Made by a program: the position numbers and the translations under genes
The notes under the pieces: generated by a model
What the model was told of the DNA's origin: nothing
The model's input: only the letters and a program-made list of their open reading frames with translations
Databases searched by the model: none
In this document: piece by piece, positions 56,337 to 64,000 of the stretch
Numbering within the stretch: the stretch's first letter is position 1
How the letters are laid out: the number at the start of each line of letters is the position of its first letter
Source: Heterotrichella gracilis
Lineage: Eukaryota; Sar; Xanthophyceae; Tribonematales; Xanthonemataceae
Direction: 5' to 3'
DNA: 64,000 bases
Assembly: GCA_032358255.1 (NCBI GenBank)
Contig: JAULBX010031591.1
Span: 62,001-126,000, forward strand

Positions 56337-57565
56337 CAAGGGCTACGGCAGTGTATGGCCATGCATGAGCGTGCATCTGCCGTTACCTGTAGGGGATTGC
56401 ATCTTCGCAATAAGCGAGTGCACTGGGGGCTATGGGGCCTGATGCACCCTCTGAGGATCCACATAAAATCTATTGGGACAAGGATGTGTCACTACAATAC
56501 ATGTGTGCATTGCAACCCTCCACAGATGCATAAATACCAGGCGGCAAGTAACCTGCCATCAGATGATTCTCACGAGACTTGGTAAAGCTACATCCACTTC
56601 TGATGCATTGTAGAGCATGCGTCACTGCTGTGGTGGGGCTGGAATTGCTGCCAGGACCTGGTGTAGCGTATGCCAGTTGGTGTCGTCCATCAACCCCCTG
56701 GGAGGCAACCTGAGCAGTACGACGTATATTTTTACAAAAAAAGTAGACTACAGCACACATATTCCTCTCAAGTGAAGACAATGCTGTCAACACGTTCGCC
56801 ACTTTTGGTGGTGTGCAAAGACAGTGTGGTCACCACCACAGTCTGCGGCAGCACAATAGATAAATCCAACAGGTGCCTAGGCACTTTCCAACAGTTGAAC
56901 TAAGCAGGACCAATAATGTCGTGCAGAAGCAACTGCAAGACAGAAGAAAAGCTGTTGTCATATGTAGACCTCCTACAGGGAAAAAAGTAACATTTGTGCA
57001 AAACATCGCAGCCCCCCAGGTTAAACAAATTGCCTTCCATGCAATGCAAGACCACAAAACCCCCCTAGTGAAGCAACACACACTACCTAGTGAAGCAATA
57101 CACAAGAAACTTTATTCACCCACTCGTAAAACACACAGAGCCTTTCAAAATGGCCACCACCCAAGCTGAAACACAGACGCGGTGCGCGTGCAGTGTTTGC
57201 AGAGTACGTTTGAAAAGGTACCACCGAGGACTGGCAGTGTGCCCGTGGGTAAAAGCCTGCAAGGCGGTACAAAACAGTGGCAAACTCTTGACAGTGACAG
57301 CACCTCAAGTTCATGGCTTACCAAGCGGCGAGCTACAGGGGGCAGGCAACATATCAGCCGCCTGCCAGCCAGCAAAACGCAAAAATCCAGACACAGGAAC
57401 AAGCTCTAAGTACACAACTGTGCAGTGACAAGTGCCCTACAATACCCAAATGCTCCGCAAGCGCTCTCTCAAAGCAGTTCTCCTGACATGTGTACATGCC
57501 ATGCCGTGCTATAGTAACTATCGTTGAAAGGGTTCCAGACACCGGATGAAGCCAGCATATCAGCC

Positions 57566-59536
57566 CTACACCGACTCATTGAGGCGCCTTGAGGGCACCA
57601 GCACGCCCGCACGCATGCGCGTCGCATACTTGCCCTTTGACTTCCCGTTCACGCTCAGGTTGAGCAAGATGTTGGCCACCTCCGCCATCTCCGTGGGCTC
57701 GTCGGTGTCCATCTCCATGGGACCAGCAAACAGCTCCTCCTCATCCAGCAGCGCGTCCTCCGAGCTGTGCCCATGGCTGCCCGAGCTCATCCCCGAGGCA
57801 GTGGGCGCAGGGGGCCCCATGAGGAGCGCGGACTGGTCCCCATACACCTCGGGAGTGGCTGGGCCCTCGGGGAGGCTGGGCAGCCTGTCCCGCCCGATCA
57901 GCCCCTCCTGCAGCGACCCCCTGCCATCCGCCAGCAAGTGTGCGGCCTCGTGGTCCCCCAGGCCCATGTCCTGGGCGCTGGTGATGGGCTCGCCCCGCGC
58001 CAGGGCCTGCAGCTGCGCGTGGAAGCTCTGCGGTATGCTCCGCAGCATGGTCTCGGTGACCTCCGGCGTGAAGTTGCAGATGGCGCTGGTGCCGCGTATC
58101 CTGCGGGCCGCCGCGTCGTACGCCAGCGCCGCTTCCTCGGCGGTGTCAAAGGTGCCCAGCCACAACCTGGAAGCACAACGTGAGCAATAGTCAGCAGCTG
58201 GTAAAACGTCACAGCAACCCCATCCAGGGTTGACACCTGTAATTGGACGTGTGCCTCGCAGCAAAACAGCAGAAGCAGCAGCAAACAGCACCGTGCAGGT
58301 ACCGTGCACCTTGCGGTGATATGCTAGAAAACAGCCCCACACATGCTCACCTGCAGCCCTTTGTAGGGTCCCGGATCTCGGCCGCAAACTTGCCCCACGG
58401 CCGCTGCCTCACCCCCCTGTACTTCACTGCCCCGACCTTGGAGCTCAGGGGCGCAGGCGGCTTTGGGGCGCTGCTTGACCCGCTGCTGCGCTTGGTGACC
58501 CCAGACGAGGCGGCTCCCAGGGATGGCGATGCCTTCTTCCCAAAGGACCTTGATAGCTGGGAGGACAGGCTGCCCACGCTCAGCTTCCTTGTGAAGGGCA
58601 CATCCACTGGCGCAGACCTGGCAAAGTCGTCCTGCAAGGCGCACAGTTGGGTTGGCTTAGCTGCAGTGCCTGCTTGCAAGGCGCAGAGTTGGGTTGTCTC
58701 AGCTGCAGCGCCCCACTTGCAGGCATGATTGCCTGGGCATTGTCTCATTCCACACTCAATTGGGTAGCTGAGCCGCCATTGTTCAAAAAATAGGTGCTCT
58801 CAACCTTGCACCCCTTCAGGCGGTGCCCTACCTGTACACGCCCAGCGTTGTTGGATGTCCTGAGCACGCGCACACCGGGCCCTGGCAGGGATGCATTGGA
58901 GGGCAATGAGCCAGAACCAGGGGTAGGCACTGAAGATGGAATGAACAGGGGGGCGATGGTGAGGCTTGGGGAGGCGCCCAGCACCCGAGGCGTGGACCCA
59001 GCCACTGAGCTTGAAAATGAAGCTGCCACCAGGCCTGTGAAGTTGCTCTGTATTGAGCCTGAGTAGTCTACAGAGGTGCGGCCGACCTGGGCCCCGTTGC
59101 TAGCCACGACGACCACCGGCGCGGGGGAGGGTATGTTGACTGGGACAGATGGGCTGCAGGATGCAGCTTTCGAATATTCAGCGTGACTCTCCTCCTTCAC
59201 GCCAGTTCCTGCGTCAACAAGGTGTGTGGTAAGGATTCCTTAGAAATTGCTTGCGAGGAGCACGTGGGCACCTAAGCAATTAAAGCCCGCGGCTAGTGAG
59301 GGACCTTCGCCGTACTTCCTTGCCATTACCGAAGGGCAAGCGAAATGTGCATGGCATGGGGACAGGCGGGAATGGCCCACGTGCGTACACATGTGCCGTC
59401 GCGAACGTGGCATCTCACTGACTAAACCAGCGCCCGGCGTACCTTTGAATAGCTGCAGGCCTCCGACGTCCAAGCTGCTGATGCGAAATACCGGTTCAGG
59501 CCCCAGTTGGCTAGAGCTCTCCAGGTCAGCCATCAT
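57566..59536 (-). CDS. AP2/ERF-family transcription factor
   Basis: A plant-type DNA-binding regulator. The ATG at 59536 gives [20 protein letters not shown]. Exon 2 (about 58836-59206) is Ser/Pro/Val-rich and disordered. Exon 3 (about 58351-58633) ends [20 protein letters not shown], then TKGCR. Exon 4 (57566-58166) continues [20 protein letters not shown], then [12 protein letters not shown]. Together this is a complete single ERF-type AP2 domain of about 58 residues, including the [10 protein letters not shown] and [12 protein letters not shown] hallmarks. The C-terminus is acidic ([20 protein letters not shown]), like an activation region, and ends NESV. Total length is about 447 residues. 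Target genes cannot be inferred. Confidence 0.93.
58628..58735. repeat. Duplicated acceptor region of the ERF gene
   Basis: TGCAAGGCGCACAGTTGGGT (58633) recurs as TGCAAGGCGCAGAGTTGGGT (58675), each followed by TG-CT-AGCTGCAG. The first copy is the acceptor of the exon beginning [11 protein letters not shown]. Confidence 0.75.
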
Positions 59537-61837
59537 GGCAACTTTTCAGTCTGAGAACAGCCCGTTCGGCGCTAGAAAGGCTGCATTCCACGCAGACGGA
59601 AAGCCACTACCCAGTCCTGCGCAAACCGCTGTTGATGACGGCACGCTGATGCCCAACAAGAGGCTGTGCTGCACACGCCAGCTGTGTGACCGTTACAACC
59701 CAACCCAGGATCTGCCACGAAGCAGACTGCGTCTACCGCAACGGGCCCAAAATGCCAGGGCTCGGCTACAACGCGCAGCCAGCGGGATACAGAACGAGTC
59801 GCGCAGCCTGTTTGGAGGGCTAGGTAGGCAGAATAAACGTGTGCGTTGAATGGCTCGCCACCGCGCAGCGGAGGGCACAGACCGGCAGACTGGAGCACAA
59901 TGTGCAATGCAGGACGACAGCACTACGGAAAACGTTGGCCCGAAACGAAGCCGAGACACTGTTATGAGCAGCGATGGTATGAGGCTGAGCCAAGGAAGCG
60001 GCACCTTTGTACCGATAAGCGTTTGATACAGTAGGCCTCTATTTTCAAATCTGACGAGGCAGCTTTCAATCCTACGACATCGCAATCCCCATCCCCATCA
60101 CCCCCACCTCACCAGAAAAAATGCAGTTGGCCACCACCCCTAAAATAGTAGCCATATTTGAGCCATGGCCTGGTCTCACCTCTGATCAGGTGGTATCTCC
60201 AGTAGGTCTAATGTCAACAAACAGTGCTAGTCGCCAGTAGCAACTTTGCAAAAGAGCAGGCATTGGGCGTGTGACACATAATGGATGGCACCATGATGCG
60301 GGGCGAATTGCAAGGGTGACACCTTCAGTGGAAGCCAGCTGCATGATGCCATGGCATCCCATTATGGGGAACCCGGGGTGAAAGCACCTGTATGGTTCGT
60401 GTTCAATGCCAACCTGCAGACCCGGCGGTAGGTAGGCTTGGTGTGGTATGGCCTTGTGTTGGCTGCCGCCTTGTGCTGGGCTCGTGAGTGACATTTGAAT
60501 GCATAGCGGCACACATATGGTCGTTCCGGCAAGCAAGGGTGCCCAATGGGTTGAATCGTGGGATCGTGGCCATAGCAGCTGGACGCCTGATCAAACCATC
60601 TGCTACCGCTGTGGCCACTGACTTCAGCCATTGGCGTCTACTAGAGTGACATACTGCCCTCAAGCCCAAATTCGAGTGACGGAAGCTCCAGCGTATGAAT
60701 CAGTCACTGGGTGGTTATTGCAACACGCTTGCGTACGAAGCACCATGCTCCAGCATTCTGCCGGGTCCTCTCCACACTGCCCCACACAGGTCCAAGTACA
60801 CTTTCCGCATGGCATTGCTTCACAAGGGCATCACTGCTCAAGGGTGTACCGTATGCCAGCGTTCCTCAAACTGGGCACCAGTCCAAGTTGGCTGCACCAC
60901 ACATATACAGCGAGTGCAGCCAGGGCCCAGGGCACTCAGGGTAGGGTGCTGCTAAAGTGTCCTTGCAGCTGTTAATACCAAGGGGTACAGAGGGCAGTTT
61001 GGTCAGGACACAATCAAACAAAATACAATGGTGTCACATCCCCTCCCACCTCACCCACCCACACTGCTCAAATGCAACAAACAAGCAGTTTGCTGTTGCT
61101 CCACCATCCTCCTCATATGCTAGCGCCGGGTCCTAAGTCAACACGTACCGACACTGTCGCAACCATCCCTCCCCGCATAGCTCAATATATTCTGCACAGT
61201 AGCCAGGCGAGCAACAAGGTGACCTGTCCTGTCCTGAAGTGCAAGACCCTGTACAGGTTGAGCACCCACCACTGGGATCCCCATACTATCACGCACAGCA
61301 CTGCAGCGACGATGACTCTCCAAAGGACGTGTGCATCTGCCAATGGACGTGTGTGCTGCTCAAGTACACTTGAAACAGCGTGTGCCTCGCCTTGTGTCAG
61401 CACACGCCAGACACCGTAACAGTTGAAGATGCATGCATGCAAATATAAGTGACCAACCCACAGCAAAGCTGAGAGTGTTGACCAACTAGCAACCCACAAT
61501 CAAAGGCAGAATTCTGCACGGCCTCGCTCAGGCGCTTTGCTTTGCCCGAAAGCACCACCCCTCAGCTGACTGCCCTGAAAACAGACTGGACTTGGCAGCA
61601 AGCGCATATATACGAGCGTCCACAGTATTTGTGCAAAGCGGAGTGCTAACGTTAACAGGGTGATATCAGTGTCTGGTGTGCTGTGCCCTTTGCACAGTTG
61701 CGACAGGAGTACGGTATTTTATGTTGCTTACCTTCCTAGCGACGTATCGTGCATGGTGACGAACGTTGGTGGCAGCGCTTAAAGCGCATGCCCGAGCCGT
61801 ATAGCACCGTATAGCTCTGTAATACCAAGGTAGCAAC
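59537..61837. promoter_or_regulatory. Divergent upstream region between the ERF and XPG-nuclease genes
   Basis: A 2.3-kb gap with both genes pointing outward, so it contains two promoters. An ATG-initiated + frame of 104 codons (59535-59849) overlaps the ERF start on the other strand and is followed directly by a 58-codon frame (59850-60026). Neither has a domain I recognise. The stretch from 60100 to 61800 shows no coding signal. Confidence 0.35.
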
Positions 61838-63962
61838 ATGGGGATAACTGGGCTGTGGAAGCTGCTACAGTCCGAGCAGCTGGTCCAAACGCTGCATGCC
61901 GAGCAGTTTGACAACATCGTCGAGGAGGTAGAGGGAGGGGTGGTGGCTGTGGACGTGTCCCAATGGATATGCCAGGCGAACAACCAACAGGCCCTGGTGT
62001 CTCTGGAGACTTTCTCCTCTCCCTCGTCACGAGCACTCAAGGTGGCTTTCGAGCGGGTAGGTGCAGTCAATATGCATGCATACACACATGCATAAGTCAA
62101 CCACGGGAGATGGTCAGACAATCTGCTAGTATTCACTCCTTGAAGTGGTGAATCGTTGCTTTGATTGGATTGAGTTCAACCTGGACAATAATATGTGCCT
62201 CTGTAGGCGGTCAACTGGGTGCGGTTCGGCTGCCTGCCCATTGCAGTGCTGGAGGGAGAGACGCCGCAAGCAAAGCTGCAGACTCTCAGGCGCAGGTAAG
62301 AGACAAGTGCTCATTTTCATTCACTCACACAAGCAAATGACTGCACCCATTGCATGCTCGGTTCCGGCGCCGGCATGCGACCACAGCATGCACAGCGTGC
62401 AAAGCACCTCTGTGGGGCACCAGGCGTGAGGAAGGGAGCGTTGTCATCCATCCATTGCTTCATCTGGATGACCATTGGTGTGCAGGGTCCAGACGCTACA
62501 TGGCGTGGAGGGTGGTGGTGGTGGCTGCCACTCGTTCAACCAGGCTGCACTGTCCATTGGGGAGCTCTTTGAAGCACTGGTAGGGCCAAACATAAAATAA
62601 ATAAAATCAAAGAAACAAAGAAGAGAATGTTATTAAATTAAATGAATATATGATCATGCTTCTCATCTCAAAGGGGCAAATACCTCCCTTTGCTTCCTGA
62701 GAATCCCATTTATTGGGCGCTGGATCTGACACGTGGACCTCACACCTGCATCCCACCTGATGCCCGCCGCCACCATTGTTCCCTCCGCACACTGCCCCTG
62801 CATGCCAGGATGCACCCCATGTGCACCTCTGTCCAGTACCCAGCATCCCCCCCAAACCCTAACTCCCTAAACCCTAAATGCCATGCAGGGATTGCCGGTG
62901 CTTGCCGCTCCCGGGGAGGCGGAGGCAGCATGTGCATCCCTGAACCAGCGGGGTCACGCCAGCGCCTGCGCCACAAGCGACGCCGACGTGCTGCTGTTTG
63001 GTGCGGAGAGGTGCTACCACACTGTCAGGCTGCAGGTAAATATCTGCATTCCAGCATTGAGCCAGATTACCATACCGGGGGGTGCCCTCATTCCAGTCCA
63101 AGAGCCAAACCTGGTGCGCCGCGCTAAACCCTAAACTCGGGGCTTGAATGCACCTCGCTTTGAGGCATGCGTGTCACTGGTTTTTGAATGCATCTGCCAC
63201 CCCGAATCATTCCACCCACCCCACCCTACCCCCTCCTGGTGAATGAAAGAGATGGTCATAAAGGTGAGGAAAAGCACTACATTCTTTGGTAAAATCTACT
63301 CCCTACCCCAAAAGCACTCCAACTCACACCAAAAATTACAGCAACTATACCCACAACAACACGCCCCCCACCCCACACCCCAGGTGAACGAAAGGAAGCA
63401 CTGTGAGATGGCCATAGTTGACATGGCCCACGTGCGCCAGACAATGGCGTGCGGCATTGCCAGGGGAGGGGAGGCAGCCCTCACCGTGTGGGCGCTGCTG
63501 GCGGGTGGGGACTACAACATGCAGGGGGCGCAGAATGTGGGGGGTGCGGGGGCCACACGGGTCATCCGCCACCTGCTCAAGGGGAAACAGGTGTGCGGGG
63601 TGTACTTTTTGTTAGGGTCTTCCATTTGGTTAGGTTTTTCTTACCGCCACATCAATTCTATGCAAAATCACTGCAATTGCTACGAGGGGTGGGCCGTACT
63701 TCTTTTCTAACATGGCTACCCGTCGCGGCCCCTCCCCTTGCATAACCGACCTGTGCTCCCCTAATATAAAATGCTTGGAAAAGAATATACGTATTTAATA
63801 ACATGTCATTATTTCTAACAAATCAAGATTTGCTGACCTGCTTGTGCCCTCCCCTTTGCCTCATCAGGACGACTCCTCCCTGCTTGATGACCTGGCTGTG
63901 CTCTTGGCCACACCCCTGGATGCATCGCTAGAAGCAATCACAAACTGCACGGGGTGCCAAAG
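61838..63962 (+). CDS. XPG-family Holliday-junction/flap nuclease, GEN1/SEND1-like, 3' truncated
   Basis: A structure-specific 5' nuclease of the FEN1/XPG superfamily. The ATG at 61838 gives MGITGLWKLLQSEQLVQTLH. The XPG-N domain continues VVAVDVSQWICQANNQQALV, then AVNWVRFGCLPIAVLEGETP (exons 61838-62050 and 62207-62294). Exons 62486-62579, 62889-63035, 63384-63590 and 63868-63962 follow. The XPG-I domain shows SFNQAALSIGELFEALGLPV, then LAAPGEAEAACASLNQRGHA and TSDADVLLFGAERCYHTV, with the acidic metal ligands (E-x-E, D-x-D). LLAGGDYNMQGAQNVGGAGA is the helix-hairpin-helix entry with a further Asp. The start-proximal MGITGLW and the GGDYN variant point to the GEN1/SEND1 subgroup rather than FEN1 or XPG. 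The gene continues past the window edge. Confidence 0.88.
62850..62878. repeat. CCCTAAA tract next to an acceptor in the XPG gene
   Basis: AAACCCTAACTCCCTAAACC lies about 10 nt before the CATGCAG acceptor of the XPG-I exon. It is one of many telomere-like tracts beside splice sites in this window. Confidence 0.85.
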
Positions 63963-64000
63963 GTAATGGGCAGTGCGACAGCCCTAGGTGCATGCAGCGT

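Larger units (their letters stand above)
56072..57565. other. Convergent intergenic region downstream of eS25 and of the ERF gene
   Basis: Contains the eS25 poly(A) signal, a 34-bp palindrome (listed separately) and AT-richer sequence at about 56700-57130. Several short ORFs on both strands lack recognisable domains. The gap is long, so long 3' UTRs or an unrecognised non-coding transcript are possible. Confidence 0.4.

Noticed and set aside
59247-59849. 200-codon plus-strand open frame overlapping the ERF start
   Set aside because: The first half is antisense to ERF exons 1-2 and intron; the ATG-initiated part (59535-59849) has no domain and no plausible downstream exons.

Overview
The window is nuclear DNA of a green alga (Chlorophyta). 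The evidence: every gene is cut by GT-AG introns; the gene set is plant-like (plastid FtsZ2-type division protein, AP2/ERF transcription factor, PX/coiled-coil EREX-like protein, glyoxysomal-type multifunctional protein ending in SKL); TGTAA motifs follow the two ribosomal protein genes, as expected of chlorophyte polyadenylation signals; and short tracts of the plant-type telomere heptamer TTTAGGG/CCCTAAA lie in many introns. Genus and class cannot be fixed from the sequence alone.

Layout, left to right: a CCCH zinc-finger protein (+, 5' truncated); ESCRT-I subunit VPS23 (-); a divergent AP2-like protein (-); a JMJD4-type 2-oxoglutarate oxygenase (+); a small unknown gene with a broken tandem copy of its main exon (-); FtsZ (-); ubiquitin-activating enzyme E1 (-); a compact MT-A70 methyltransferase resembling the MTA1/AMT1 DNA-adenine class (-); an EREX-like PX protein (-); peroxisomal multifunctional beta-oxidation protein (-); a very large GT31 / beta-propeller / FkbM methyltransferase fusion (-); an ISCA2-type Fe-S carrier (+); ribosomal proteins eL30 (-) and eS25 (+), head to head; an ERF transcription factor (-); and a GEN1/SEND1-type XPG nuclease (+, 3' truncated). 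There is a long run of minus-strand genes from 19.4 to 51.8 kb. The genes are mostly unrelated housekeeping genes and do not form a pathway. No tRNA, rRNA, CRISPR array or large transposon was seen.

The most unusual signal is not a gene. In at least eight genes the sequence around one splice site is present two or three times in tandem, as imperfect 25-60 nt 'echoes', and the spacer between copies is very often a short TTTAGGG/CCCTAAA tract. In addition, a 46-nt identical element with an ACTA-repeat tail occurs in introns of two different genes. Each copy is flanked by its own 13-16 nt direct repeat, as after insertion, and one copy carries a telomere-like tract at its other end. Together these suggest a telomere-repeat-linked process that inserts into or repairs introns and duplicates their boundaries.

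Other highlights: the GT31-propeller-FkbM fusion, whose glycosyltransferase lacks the usual acidic DxD-type motif; the candidate 6mA DNA methyltransferase; and a perfect 47-bp foldback hairpin in an E1 intron.
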